Positions 34,790 to 43,193 of a DNA stretch of 43,378 nt are shown in pieces (the stretch's first letter is position 1; every line of letters starts with the position of its first letter). The DNA comes from an uncultured Oscillospiraceae bacterium (GTDB taxonomy: Bacteria > Bacillota > Clostridia > Oscillospirales > Acutalibacteraceae): contig UQLQ01000014.1 in NCBI GenBank assembly GCA_900541905.1, positions 1 through 43,378 on the forward strand, written 5' to 3'. The notes beneath the pieces are model-generated. The model did no database searches, was not told the origin of the DNA, and saw nothing but the letters and a program-made list of their open reading frames with translations. A program made the position numbers and the translations under genes.

Positions 34790-35720
34790 ATGAAAGGGCC
34801 GTTTTTATTGTTTGTTTTTTATTATATACAGGCATACATTCCGGTACAAATTCAAACGCAGCTTGTTTGCTGGTATAATCGAACATCTTTTTTCCTCTTT
34901 CATAAAAACGGTACTGCACTTTGCATGCAGCGCTCTCATGAATCATTCGATTCATAGCGCCTTTCTGCGGCGCTTTTAACAGCAATGGATTTTCTTTGAG
35001 CAAATTTACTTTTAAAAAGTATCTTCCCTGCACCAGTACAAGTTCGTTTTCTGTGCAGCGTACTACCTTGGCACCGGAATATGTGGACAGCCGATACTGT
35101 CTGCCGCGATGATAAATACAGCAAATACAACCATTAAAATGAATTGGTCCCATAGGAATATCAGCAACTGCCGCAACAATACTGCTGGGCTGCTCTTTTG
35201 GTATGCTGCACTGTGTCCAAATATAGGATTTCGGGAAAGACGTACCTCTGTCAGACTCGATGTAACCAATCCCGTTCTCAAAAGAAACTACTTCCCCATT
35301 TATTTTCAAGCTGCCATACAGTGTATGACACATACTGATGATCTGATGTTTACACTGCATGGGGAAATAAGAAAACGGTCCCATAATATCATATTTCAGG
35401 GGTATCCTGTTTTGATATCTTAGGCTGCCGTGAATAGAAAAACTTTCGTTTTCCAAGTGTACGGTAATTCCTTTTGGCGTAAATATATTTTCTCCAATTT
35501 TAATGACCAAATGTGTTCTGTCTATGGAAAACTCTTTTTCTGAAAATTGAAATTGATGGGAAGTGCTTTCTGTTATCACTTGAACAAAAGCGGACGCGTT
35601 TCCGTCTTCGTCTACATGGTATCCCGGAATGAACGCAACCGTATGATGCGCATTCTGATGTTTGAAATACCAACCTTCAAACCGTGCCTTCCGCTTATTC
35701 ATATTCCGTAATTGAATCAT
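34788..35720 (-). CDS. Tocopherol cyclase-like protein
   Basis: The 310-residue soluble protein resembles the bacterial branch of the tocopherol-cyclase family. Characteristic segments are RFEGWYFKHQN near the N-terminus, MGPFSYFPMQCKHQI in the middle, and GIGYIESDRGTSFPKSYIWTQ. In plants and cyanobacteria the family closes the chroman ring of vitamin E. Anaerobic Firmicutes do not make tocopherol, so the role here must differ, perhaps on a lipid or quinone-like substrate. ATG 35720 has GGAGG nine bases upstream. It overlaps the end of the Rieske oxidoreductase gene by 26 bp, so the two are translationally coupled and probably act together. Confidence 0.72.
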   Translation of the reverse strand: MIQLRNMNKRKARFEGWYFKHQNAHHTVAFIPGYHVDEDGNASAFVQVITESTSHQFQFSEKEFSIDRTHLVIKIGENIFTPKGITVHLENESFSIHGSLRYQNRIPLKYDIMGPFSYFPMQCKHQIISMCHTLYGSLKINGEVVSFENGIGYIESDRGTSFPKSYIWTQCSIPKEQPSSIVAAVADIPMGPIHFNGCICCIYHRGRQYRLSTYSGAKVVRCTENELVLVQGRYFLKVNLLKENPLLLKAPQKGAMNRMIHESAACKVQYRFYERGKKMFDYTSKQAAFEFVPECMPVYNKKQTIKTALS

Positions 35721-37152
35721 ATTTTAAATCCTCCATTGTTGGATTATCAATCACATGTCCCATATAGTCAAAACGAGAACCATGACATGGGCATTCCCAG
35801 CTTTTTTCATCCGGATTCCATTCCAGTTGGCACCCCAAATGGGTACACCTGGCTTGTACGATATGTGACGTTCCGTTTTCATCCTTATAAACTCCAACTT
35901 TTTTATTCTCAACTTCTACAATGCCGCCATGCCCCTTTGGTAGCTGTTCTACCATTGCTCTCGGCGGCGCCATAAATCCCGCTGCCAACCCGCGTACCGA
36001 ATGGATGGTATCTTTGACTGCTTGTTTGGAGGACAATGCGATATGCATTCTATGAGGCGTAAATACAGGCAAATAAGGATTTTCCTTTTCTAGAATCAAG
36101 TCACTGAGAATCATAGCCGAAACCATACACGATGTCATACCCCATTTTTGAAATCCCGTTGCCACATGGACGCCTTCCATGTCAAACGCATATGGGCCAA
36201 TATATGGAATATGGTCTATGGTCATACAGTCTTGTGCTGACCAATAGGCAACTTCCTGGGCATTGGGATAAAACTGATGTGCAGCTTTTCTTAATGTATC
36301 GTAGTGACCGCCGCAACGATTTTCTCCTGTTCTGTGTGGCGCTCCGCCAAACAGCAAATATTCGCCTGCATTGCGGAAAGAATAAGATGGCTCATCCACC
36401 CCCAAATACATGCCGCGATATTGCTGTGCACCTTTTAAAGCCAGTACATACGAACGTTCCTGATGCTGACGCAGAAAATAATAACCTGGAATGTTAATAA
36501 ACGGATAATGAGTGGAAATGACAATATGCTTTGCAGTGATATTCCCCTGTTTGGTCTTGACAATCTGGTCTTCGATATTTTGTACCATAGTATGTTCAAA
36601 TATCGTTAAATCGGAAGAAATTTCTTTTAAAAAAGCCAATGGCTGAAATTGTGCTTGTCCCTCAAGAGAAACAGCCGCTGCAACGGGAAAAGGCAATTCT
36701 GTCTGTGTAATCAAATCTGCTTTTAAGCCCAACTGCTGCATTGCCTTTACTTCTTTTTCAATTGCATCAGCATTTTGTACGGCATAAAGGATATTTTCCT
36801 TTTCTTCAAATGCTACCGCGTCCGTACAACGTTTGGCTAAATTATGATACATTCCGATTGCTTCCTGATTTGCATCGGCATATAATTTAGCCTGTTCTGT
36901 GCCAAGTGAATTGACTAATTTATGGTAGATTAAATTATGCTGTGATGTAATTTTAGCTGTTGTTTTGCCTGTTTGACCACTGCCTATTGTCTTTGCCTCT
37001 AATACAACTACGTTCACACCTTGCTTTTGCAGCAGGTATGCTGTTAGGATGCCTGCCATTCCGCCTCCGATGACGGCAACATCAACAGTTAAGTCTTGTT
37101 TTAACGATTCATACTGTGGTAAAACAGTTTCTTTTTCCCAAATAGAATTCAC
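35695..37152 (-). CDS. FAD-dependent oxidoreductase with C-terminal Rieske domain (YhfW-like)
   Basis: The 485-residue protein joins a DAO-type FAD oxidoreductase (about 1-385, dinucleotide motif VAVIGGGMAG near the N-terminus) to a Rieske 2Fe-2S domain. The cluster ligands are Cys436-x-His438 and Cys454-x2-His457 (RCTHLGC and CPCHGSRF). This matches the B. subtilis YhfW type, whose substrate is not established. The frame is open to 37182, but the GTG at 37152 has GAGGTG six bases upstream and is the better start. It is co-transcribed with the tocopherol-cyclase-like gene that overlaps its 3' end. Electron flow from an amine or similar substrate through FAD to the cluster is a reasonable inference. 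Confidence 0.88.
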   Translation of the reverse strand: MNSIWEKETVLPQYESLKQDLTVDVAVIGGGMAGILTAYLLQKQGVNVVVLEAKTIGSGQTGKTTAKITSQHNLIYHKLVNSLGTEQAKLYADANQEAIGMYHNLAKRCTDAVAFEEKENILYAVQNADAIEKEVKAMQQLGLKADLITQTELPFPVAAAVSLEGQAQFQPLAFLKEISSDLTIFEHTMVQNIEDQIVKTKQGNITAKHIVISTHYPFINIPGYYFLRQHQERSYVLALKGAQQYRGMYLGVDEPSYSFRNAGEYLLFGGAPHRTGENRCGGHYDTLRKAAHQFYPNAQEVAYWSAQDCMTIDHIPYIGPYAFDMEGVHVATGFQKWGMTSCMVSAMILSDLILEKENPYLPVFTPHRMHIALSSKQAVKDTIHSVRGLAAGFMAPPRAMVEQLPKGHGGIVEVENKKVGVYKDENGTSHIVQARCTHLGCQLEWNPDEKSWECPCHGSRFDYMGHVIDNPTMEDLKYDSITEYE

Positions 37153-37368
37153 AAATTTCACCTCATAGTTATGATTTACCAAAGTAAAAGAAAATAATCA
37201 TAGTTTTATAAAATGGACAAAAACTTTTTATCCATAAAATTTATCTTTAAATTGCGTCATAAACTTTACAGGTTATGCGAAAAAATTTTATGCTTTATTC
37301 ATAATCTGATATTCAAATGGTTTATACTATATATAAGAATTCTAATAATGAGGTAAGAAGGGATTTTT

Positions 37369-38403
37369 GTGTCTAAAACATTATATCTTGTAACCGGCGC
37401 AATGGGTTATTTAGGCAATACCATTATTTCTAAACTGGCTGCCCAAGGAAAATTAATTCGCGGACTGGCTCTGCCAAATGACAATACCATTTCGTATACA
37501 CAACCAAATGTAGAAATTGTTCATGGCGATGTTTGCGATAAAAATAGTTTGACATCTTTTTTCTCTCATAATCCCGATACGGAGTTAATCGTCATTCATA
37601 CTGCAGCGATTGTATCCATCTCATCTAAAGTGGATAAAAAAGTGGTGGATGTGAATGTAAACGGTACCAAAAATATAGTAGAATTATGTTTGCATCATAA
37701 CGTAAAAAAATTGGTTCATACCAGTTCGGTCCATGCCATTCCTGAAAAATCTCATGGAGAAACCATTACGGAAGTTTCTGAATTTGATCCCAAATCGGTA
37801 CACGGTTTATACGCTAAAACAAAAGCTGCCGCATCTCAAATTGTATTAAATGCATCCAAACAAGGATTAAACGCCTCTATCGTTCATCCTTCCGGCATTA
37901 TCGGCCCCGGAGATTACGGTCGTACTCATTTAACACAATTGGTTATCAGTTATTTAAACGGTACACTGACAGCATGTGTAAACGGCGGATATGACTTTGT
38001 GGATGTACGTGATGTAGCAGACGGAATCATTTCCTGCGTAGAAAACGGACGGGCGGGCGAATGCTATATTTTAAGCAATCAGTTTTACACAATTCAAGAG
38101 GTATTGGACGACTTACATGAAATTACCGGCAAACGCAGATTAAAGAGTGTTCTTCCATTATGGTTTGCTAAATTGACAGCTCCTCTTGCAGAAGTTTGGT
38201 ATAAAATGCTTCGTCAACCTCCGCTTTATACCTCCTATTCCTTATATACATTGGAAAGCAACGGGAATTTTTCACACGAAAAAGCCACACAAGAACTTGG
38301 CTATCATCCGCGTTCCATGAAAGATACATTAACAGATATGGCATATTGGCTGGAATCTTACAACCGCATTAAATTTAAGTTTAAAACTGCTCATGCAGTG
38401 TAA
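37369..38403 (+). CDS. NAD-dependent epimerase/dehydratase (extended SDR)
   Basis: The 344-residue extended short-chain dehydrogenase has the Rossmann motif Gly10-AM-Gly13-YL-Gly16, HTAA (77-80), a catalytic Ser near 119-120 (HTSSVHA), and the Tyr148-x3-Lys152 pair (YAKTK). It resembles dihydroflavonol-reductase/3-beta-HSD-like members, which act on sugar-nucleotide, sterol-like or small ketone substrates; the exact substrate is unknown. A GTG start at 37369 is preceded by a purine-rich AGGTAAGAAGGGA stretch. It stands alone, divergent from the Rieske operon, and ends in a terminator shared with the next, convergent gene. Confidence 0.87.
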   Translation: MSKTLYLVTGAMGYLGNTIISKLAAQGKLIRGLALPNDNTISYTQPNVEIVHGDVCDKNSLTSFFSHNPDTELIVIHTAAIVSISSKVDKKVVDVNVNGTKNIVELCLHHNVKKLVHTSSVHAIPEKSHGETITEVSEFDPKSVHGLYAKTKAAASQIVLNASKQGLNASIVHPSGIIGPGDYGRTHLTQLVISYLNGTLTACVNGGYDFVDVRDVADGIISCVENGRAGECYILSNQFYTIQEVLDDLHEITGKRRLKSVLPLWFAKLTAPLAEVWYKMLRQPPLYTSYSLYTLESNGNFSHEKATQELGYHPRSMKDTLTDMAYWLESYNRIKFKFKTAHAV

Positions 38404-38437
38404 AAAAAGGAACTACATCATACTGTAGTTCCTTTTT
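38402..38437. terminator. Bidirectional terminator
   Basis: A 14-bp perfect stem with a six-base loop has A/T runs on both sides, between the epimerase gene and the convergent SpaA-like gene. Confidence 0.88.
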
Positions 38438-38454
38438 ACATATAGAGAAGTATT

Positions 38455-39717
38455 TTACTGAATATCCAATATATTTGTAACCTGATTGTCAATGGTTATC
38501 GTTCCGTTTTCCTCTATCACCACCGTATGCTTTTCTCCCGTACATTGACCGTCATGTGTTAATTGTATCAACATGTATGTTCCGGGTTTCATATCATGAA
38601 AATAAGCTTCCCCCTGTTCGTTGGTATCTGCAGAAGCTACCATTACGTCATTCTGACTTAATTGAAACGTAACGCCGCTTTCAGGTTCCAATCTCTGTAC
38701 ATATTTGCGTACCGTAATCCGTTCTTTCTCTTTCTTATCACTGATTCTGGCATATTCTACAGGCATATCATCAATGGTTACCATACCGTCTTGTGAAACT
38801 ACAACCGTATATTCATGTTCATTAATGTGATATCCTGCTGGCGGTTTTTGCTCTCTTAACGTATAAGTTCCAGGTGTAAAACTGCCAAAATTAATTTCTC
38901 CCTTTTCATTGGATATGGCGGTATACAGTACAATTCCTCCATGAAGCAGGTCAAAAACAGCCCCTTCCAGCGGTTCCCCTGTCAATTCATCTTGTTTCTG
39001 AAAGAAAATATCGTATAAAATAGGTTTGTTTCCAATGGAAGCGTATTCTGCCGCATATCCGTCTATGGTAACGGTACCATCATTCGCAACCACAACAATA
39101 TGCGTATCCGCAACTTTCATATATCCTTCCGGCGGACATAGTTCATTTAATTGATAAACACCTTCTGACAGTCCATAAAATTGCACAAAACCATTTGCAT
39201 CCGATGTGCTGGTTGCAACGGGAACATGATTTTGGCATAACTGGAATACAGCTCCTTCCAGCCGTTTTCCGGTTCTGATGTCATACTTAATGACTGAGAA
39301 CGATGCTTGCTGTTCTGAACTGCGTTTGTGGAATACTTGGAACCTTGATGCAGGGACACCTTCAATACAAACATTTCCGTTATAATCTACATACATCTGA
39401 AATATTTCTTTTTCCGGTACATATTGTTTTGGCGGCTTTGCTTCCTTTAATTGATACAGTCCCTCCCGCAGCGGCGGAAACCATACAGCACCGGAACGAT
39501 TGGAATAACTTCCAAATACCAACTCGTCGCGCTGAAACAATGAAAACTCGGCTCCTTTTAATCCATATCCTGTATCAGCATCTACGACATAAAACATAAA
39601 CGGTGTTTGATTTCTTGGAGATTTTTCTATGTAAGACAACCATAGTTCCATACTGCCGCGTTGTGCATTTGGCGGTTGTTCCCTTCTGAATGGCGTATGC
39701 CGAAAAGAATCTTTCAT
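38455..39717 (-). CDS. Protein of four SpaA/Cna-B-type prealbumin-like domains, no secretion signal
   Basis: The 420-residue protein is built from four beta-sandwich repeats of the SpaA/Cna-B kind, starting at about 40, 140, 230 and 330. Each has the pattern GxxLxGAxFxL, then a G..F..L..GxYxLxExxPPxGY-like stretch and a closing VxxxGxVxIDxxP strand. Such domains normally build Gram-positive pili or adhesin stalks. Here there is no signal peptide, LPxTG motif or C-terminal membrane anchor. The N-terminus is short and basic (MKDSFRHTPFRREQPP). Location beside spore-cortex and coat genes suggests a mother-cell protein laid down on the spore, but this is inference. AAGGAG lies about eleven bases upstream of the ATG. 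It could also be a non-classically exported surface protein. Confidence 0.78.
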   Translation of the reverse strand: MKDSFRHTPFRREQPPNAQRGSMELWLSYIEKSPRNQTPFMFYVVDADTGYGLKGAEFSLFQRDELVFGSYSNRSGAVWFPPLREGLYQLKEAKPPKQYVPEKEIFQMYVDYNGNVCIEGVPASRFQVFHKRSSEQQASFSVIKYDIRTGKRLEGAVFQLCQNHVPVATSTSDANGFVQFYGLSEGVYQLNELCPPEGYMKVADTHIVVVANDGTVTIDGYAAEYASIGNKPILYDIFFQKQDELTGEPLEGAVFDLLHGGIVLYTAISNEKGEINFGSFTPGTYTLREQKPPAGYHINEHEYTVVVSQDGMVTIDDMPVEYARISDKKEKERITVRKYVQRLEPESGVTFQLSQNDVMVASADTNEQGEAYFHDMKPGTYMLIQLTHDGQCTGEKHTVVIEENGTITIDNQVTNILDIQ

Positions 39718-39883
39718 AATACAATTCGCTCCTTTTTCGCACAGGTTACTACGTTACTTTTTTCATCCCTTTTACAGTGTATTCCTCTCTATTATTACTT
39801 GTGAGAATTTTCTTTGAGAAATAAAAATAAAATTTTATCCTTTTTCAATATGTAAAGATATTTCAAAGAATCCGACAAAAAGA

Positions 39884-39912
39884 TTGCAACCATTTGTAGA
39901 ATCTTGTATGAT
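39884..39912 (+). promoter_or_regulatory. Promoter of the MltG-like lipoprotein gene
   Basis: TTGCAA (39884-39889), a 17-bp spacer and TATGAT (39907-39912) lie 30 bases before the start. Confidence 0.65.
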
Positions 39913-39941
39913 AACAGTAGATACAAAGGAGGATTACTGCT

Positions 39942-40823
39942 ATGAAACAAAAAATTGCAATGATGATTGCCGGCTCTATCTTTGTTCTTTCTTTTGCTTT
40001 GGCTGGCTGCGGCTCCGAACAGCAAACATCCAGTGAAGCGGAAAGCACTTCACAAACCGTCAGCCGACAGTCTTCTTCCGGTACTTCATCTGGTACTTCA
40101 TCCGGCACCAATACTTCCTCGCAAGTTACCAATTCGGTGTCGGAGACAGTTACTGTTACCATTCCCGAAGGTTTTACATGGGACTTAATTGCAAAACGTT
40201 TGGAAGCCAACGAAATTTGTTCTGCCGAAGACTTTTATCAAGCTTGCCAGAATTACAGTCCAAAATCTTTCAGTATCCCGATTGATGAAAATCGTCCATT
40301 TAAAATGGAAGGATATTTATATCCCGCAACCTATACATTTCAAAAAAATTCCAATGCGGAAGATGTACTCATAGAGATGTTAAATGCCTACCGCAATAAC
40401 ACCGGAGGAAATATAACAAATACCGAACTGATTGTAGCTTCTATTGTGCAAATGGAAACCCGCAGTCCGGAACATATGTCTATGATTGCAGGTATTATTT
40501 ACAATCGTTTGGAACAAGGTATGCAGCTGCAAATGGATTCCACCAGAGAATATATCAATGACTATGTGACAGGCAACCCTTTACTGGGTGATACATCAAA
40601 ATACGCAGAACTGTACAACACCTATAAATGCGCCGCATTACCCGCAGGACCAATTTGCAGTCCGGGAGCAGATGCAATCAATGCAGCAAAAAATCCGACT
40701 CAGACAGACTATTTATATTTCTTCTTTGGCAATGACAATGAAAATCATTATTCTACCACATATGAAGAACATCAGGCTGCAATGGCGCAATTCGGCGTAC
40801 AATACGGAGAATCCACAGAATGA
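39942..40823 (+). CDS. MltG-like endolytic peptidoglycan transglycosylase, lipoprotein
   Basis: This is a 293-residue YceG/MltG-family enzyme that would cleave nascent glycan strands. It carries a lipobox LAGC (Cys23) in place of the usual N-terminal membrane helix and a Ser/Thr-rich linker to residue 65. A LysM-like segment (IPEGFTWDLIAKRLEANEI) precedes the catalytic domain. The family motif, ASIVEKET in typical members, reads ASIVQMET: the Glu before Thr (Glu172, equivalent to the catalytic residue of E. coli MltG) is kept, while the earlier Glu is Gln. Later family segments GIIYNRLEQGMQLQMDST and ALPAGPICSPG are conserved. AAAGGAGG precedes the ATG. It has its own terminator and lies just upstream of cwlJ-gerQ. 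Confidence 0.85.
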   Translation: MKQKIAMMIAGSIFVLSFALAGCGSEQQTSSEAESTSQTVSRQSSSGTSSGTSSGTNTSSQVTNSVSETVTVTIPEGFTWDLIAKRLEANEICSAEDFYQACQNYSPKSFSIPIDENRPFKMEGYLYPATYTFQKNSNAEDVLIEMLNAYRNNTGGNITNTELIVASIVQMETRSPEHMSMIAGIIYNRLEQGMQLQMDSTREYINDYVTGNPLLGDTSKYAELYNTYKCAALPAGPICSPGADAINAAKNPTQTDYLYFFFGNDNENHYSTTYEEHQAAMAQFGVQYGESTE

Positions 40824-40851
40824 TAAAAAGATGCCTTTCGGCATCTTTTTA
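40824..40851 (+). terminator. Terminator of the MltG-like gene
   Basis: A short stem (AAAAAGATGCC with GGCATCTTTTT) around a TTTC loop begins right after the stop. Confidence 0.85.
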
Positions 40852-40930
40852 TTTTGCAAAAAACTTGGAATGTATCACAAGCCCAAGGAATATATTTGAA
40901 AGGTATAAAAATAAGGAAAGGAGTGCTGCA

Positions 40931-41365
40931 ATGGCCTTATCAGATTTAGAAATATTGGCACGTCTGATTCAGTGTGAAGCCGGCGGCGAAGGTGAAAACG
41001 GAATGCAAGCTGTTGCCAGTGTCATTATGAACCGCGTTCATATTACATACGGCGAATACGGCAGATTCAACACCATTCGCGAAGTGGTATTTCAGCAAAG
41101 ACAATTTGTATGTGCTATGGAAACGGTAAACGGTTCCTACAATATGCAAAATCTATATAATATGCGTCCGGAGCAAACACAATACGATATTGCCAATTGG
41201 GCAATTGCAGGAAATAGGTTAACCAACTTAGGTTTTGCATTATGGTTTTTTAATCCATTTTCCACTACTTGCAGAACAAATTTTCCGTCCAGTGTAGGCG
41301 AATTTGTCATACGCATCGGAGACCATTGTTTTTATAATCCAACAGAAGCATACAGTAATACATAA
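40931..41365 (+). CDS. cwlJ: Spore-cortex lytic hydrolase, SleB/CwlJ family
   Basis: This 144-residue peptidoglycan hydrolase of the Hydrolase_2 family is required for cortex breakdown during germination. The family core is clear: ARLIQCEAGGEGENGMQAVASVIMNRV, with Glu16 the likely catalytic residue, followed by FNTIREVVFQQRQF and a C-terminal FFNPFSTTCRTNFPSS. It has no signal peptide and no SleB-type wall-binding domain, which is the CwlJ form. The frame is open to 40820, but ATG 40931 with AAAGGAG upstream gives the normal start. The next gene, 12 bases downstream, is GerQ-like, the known partner that localises CwlJ in Bacillus. Confidence 0.88.
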   Translation: MALSDLEILARLIQCEAGGEGENGMQAVASVIMNRVHITYGEYGRFNTIREVVFQQRQFVCAMETVNGSYNMQNLYNMRPEQTQYDIANWAIAGNRLTNLGFALWFFNPFSTTCRTNFPSSVGEFVIRIGDHCFYNPTEAYSNT

Positions 41366-41377
41366 GTGGAGGTTATT

Positions 41378-41824
41378 ATGAGCTCTTTCAAAAGTGAACG
41401 TGAACTGAATACAAGATTTTGCGCCAACTCACCAAATGCACAGTACCACATAAATGAAGATGGTTCCAGCCAAATGTACGATTTTACGGCACCGCCCCAA
41501 CAATCATTCAATTCTCCCGAAATGATTGGTTCCATGCAAAGAATTTTAGCACAGAACGTAGGCGAATATGTTGTCATAGAATTTTTGATTGGAACAGGTC
41601 AAATTATGAGAAAACAAGGTTTGTTATACAATGTTGCTACCAGTTTTGTTGTTTTATACGATGATGCAGTAACCAACTTTATTGTATGTGACATTTTCTC
41701 TGTCAAATTTGTATACTTCTATCTTCCTGGAGAACGTCCAAATCAAAATTTCAATATTCTTAGAGACAGTAATGCTGCTCCCTACTCTACTTCCAATTCA
41801 AATATGCGTAACCAACGCAGATAG
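41378..41824 (+). CDS. gerQ: GerQ-like spore coat/germination protein
   Basis: This 148-residue GerQ-family protein has a low-complexity N-terminus (about 1-50) and a conserved C-terminal domain: QRILAQNVGEYVVIEFLIG, then RKQGLLYNVATSFVVLYDD and the DIFSVKFVYFY strand. In Bacillus, GerQ is needed to place CwlJ in the spore coat and is cross-linked there. The cwlJ-gerQ gene order seen here supports the assignment. ATG 41378 has GTGGAGG upstream; a GTG in that site is rejected as the start. The operon ends at a strong terminator. Confidence 0.82.
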   Translation: MSSFKSERELNTRFCANSPNAQYHINEDGSSQMYDFTAPPQQSFNSPEMIGSMQRILAQNVGEYVVIEFLIGTGQIMRKQGLLYNVATSFVVLYDDAVTNFIVCDIFSVKFVYFYLPGERPNQNFNILRDSNAAPYSTSNSNMRNQRR

Positions 41825-41861
41825 AAAAAAGGCTGAGAATCCTGTGATTCTCAGCCTTTTT
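41825..41861. terminator. Bidirectional terminator after gerQ
   Basis: A 17-bp perfect stem with a CTGT loop and T runs on both strands also ends the convergent gene. Confidence 0.92.
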
Positions 41862-42352
41862 TACGGTATATCCGGTTCTTCCAATTCTAATGCTTCGATT
41901 GTTTCCATAGATGACTCTCCCACTTGAATCTCTTCTTCGGAATTCACCAATTGAACAAATCGAATCAATCCTACCAAAATGATAATTTCGCTTAATGTCA
42001 AATCTAATTTTTGTGCTGCGGTTGCTGTACCGTTTTCACATGCTTGCTGCAATAAATCTTGCGATTGTCCATAGAACTCAAACAGTGCATATAAAATAAT
42101 CAAAGAAGAAACAGCCTGTATCTGCAAAACATTCGGCTGACATTCAGGCTCAAACGCTTCCGGGCATAATGCCTTACATAATATCTGTTGTTTTTGAATG
42201 TCCAAACTTTTATAACGCATCAGCGTACCTGCAACAATTGTCATAATCAGAGATTGACTTTTGTTTAACAGCTCCAGTTGTTGTTTCACTTCATCAGATA
42301 ACTGAGTTATATCAAACTCATGATTCTCATTTACGTGAGCCGTTTTTATCAC
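41861..42352 (-). CDS. Protein of unknown function (163 aa)
   Basis: I do not recognise a family. The 163-residue product is acidic and predicted mostly helical. Two hydrophobic helices (about 34-46 and 79-93, with SSLIILYALFEFYG) and a third (about 120-137, IIILVGLIRFVQLV) may be buried helices or membrane contacts. The tail is rich in Glu. The only start giving the full frame is GTG at 42352, with a weak AGG nearby; a later in-frame ATG would remove 36 residues. No promoter stands out. It ends on the terminator shared with gerQ, and pyrE lies upstream on the same strand behind its own terminator. Confidence 0.65.
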   Translation of the reverse strand: MIKTAHVNENHEFDITQLSDEVKQQLELLNKSQSLIMTIVAGTLMRYKSLDIQKQQILCKALCPEAFEPECQPNVLQIQAVSSLIILYALFEFYGQSQDLLQQACENGTATAAQKLDLTLSEIIILVGLIRFVQLVNSEEEIQVGESSMETIEALELEEPDIP

Positions 42353-42427
42353 CGCCTGTACATTTCTTTACGCGGAAAAGCCTGTTTTATTCTATGTAAT
42401 CTATTCTATCATTGATACCAAACTATG

Positions 42428-42464
42428 AAAACAGCAGCCTTTGTCTTCACATGGCTGCTGTTTT
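42428..42464 (-). terminator. pyrE terminator
   Basis: A 12-bp stem (AAAACAGCAGCC with GGCTGCTGTTTT) and a 13-base loop lie immediately downstream of the pyrE stop on the minus strand. Confidence 0.85.
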
Positions 42465-42465
42465 A

Positions 42466-43131
42466 TTATTCAAAGATACAATATTGTTCCATATAAGTTT
42501 CCATTGCTTTTAGTACACTATCGTAAGTACCTTGTTCTTTTAAATATTCATAAATATCTTTTACAGTAATTAACGCATGCACTTGAATTCCAAATTCTTC
42601 CGCCACTTCCATAACAGCTGTTTTTCCAGGTGTTTTGCCAACTTCGCAGCGATTCACTGAAATAAACATATCCGTTACTTTTACATCGGCACATCCTTTT
42701 AAAATCGGCATTGTCTCACGAATTGCAGTTCCAGCGGTGATAACATCTTCAATAATAATCACACGGTCTCCATCTTTTGGATGATAGCCAACAGTATTTC
42801 CACCCTCACCGTGGTCTTTGACCTCTTTTCGGTTAAAAAAGTAAGGTTTGTCAATTTGATAGTTACGTGCAAGCGCTCCTGCCGTGGTCGTTACCAACGG
42901 AATTCCTTTATATGCAGGACCAAACATGGCATCAAAACAATCACCAATGGTTTCTTTAATAAATGCAGCATAAAATTCACCAAGCTTAGAACTTTGCAGC
43001 CCTGTCTTATAATTTCCCGTATTTACAAAATATGGAGTATTACGTCCGCTTTTGGTAACAAAATCTCCAAAACGCAGGACATCAGCAGACATCATAAATT
43101 CAATAAACTCTTTTTTTGCGGCAGATAACAT
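42466..43131 (-). CDS. pyrE: Orotate phosphoribosyltransferase
   Basis: PyrE makes orotidine 5'-phosphate from orotate and PRPP in de novo pyrimidine synthesis. The 221-residue protein contains SGRNTPYFVNTG near the N-terminus, GPAYKGIPL (71-79), FNRKEVKDHGEGG, and the PRPP-binding loop VIIIEDVITAGTA (about 124-136). An AAAGGACGG site precedes the ATG. It is monocistronic here, outside any visible pyr operon, and is driven by a promoter at the edge of the 100-bp repeat array. No PyrR attenuator was seen in the short leader of about 27 nt. Confidence 0.96.
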   Translation of the reverse strand: MLSAAKKEFIEFMMSADVLRFGDFVTKSGRNTPYFVNTGNYKTGLQSSKLGEFYAAFIKETIGDCFDAMFGPAYKGIPLVTTTAGALARNYQIDKPYFFNRKEVKDHGEGGNTVGYHPKDGDRVIIIEDVITAGTAIRETMPILKGCADVKVTDMFISVNRCEVGKTPGKTAVMEVAEEFGIQVHALITVKDIYEYLKEQGTYDSVLKAMETYMEQYCIFE

Positions 43132-43164
43132 AGTTTTCCCGTCCTTTTCTTTCTAATGTGCATT

Positions 43165-43193
43165 ATTATAACATAAAAGAAATTGCTTCGCAA
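43165..43193 (-). promoter_or_regulatory. pyrE promoter at the edge of the 100-bp repeat
   Basis: On the minus strand TTGCGA (43193-43188), a 17-bp spacer and TATAAT (43170-43165) predict a start near 43158. The -35 is inside hairpin 1 of the first repeat unit. Confidence 0.75.
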
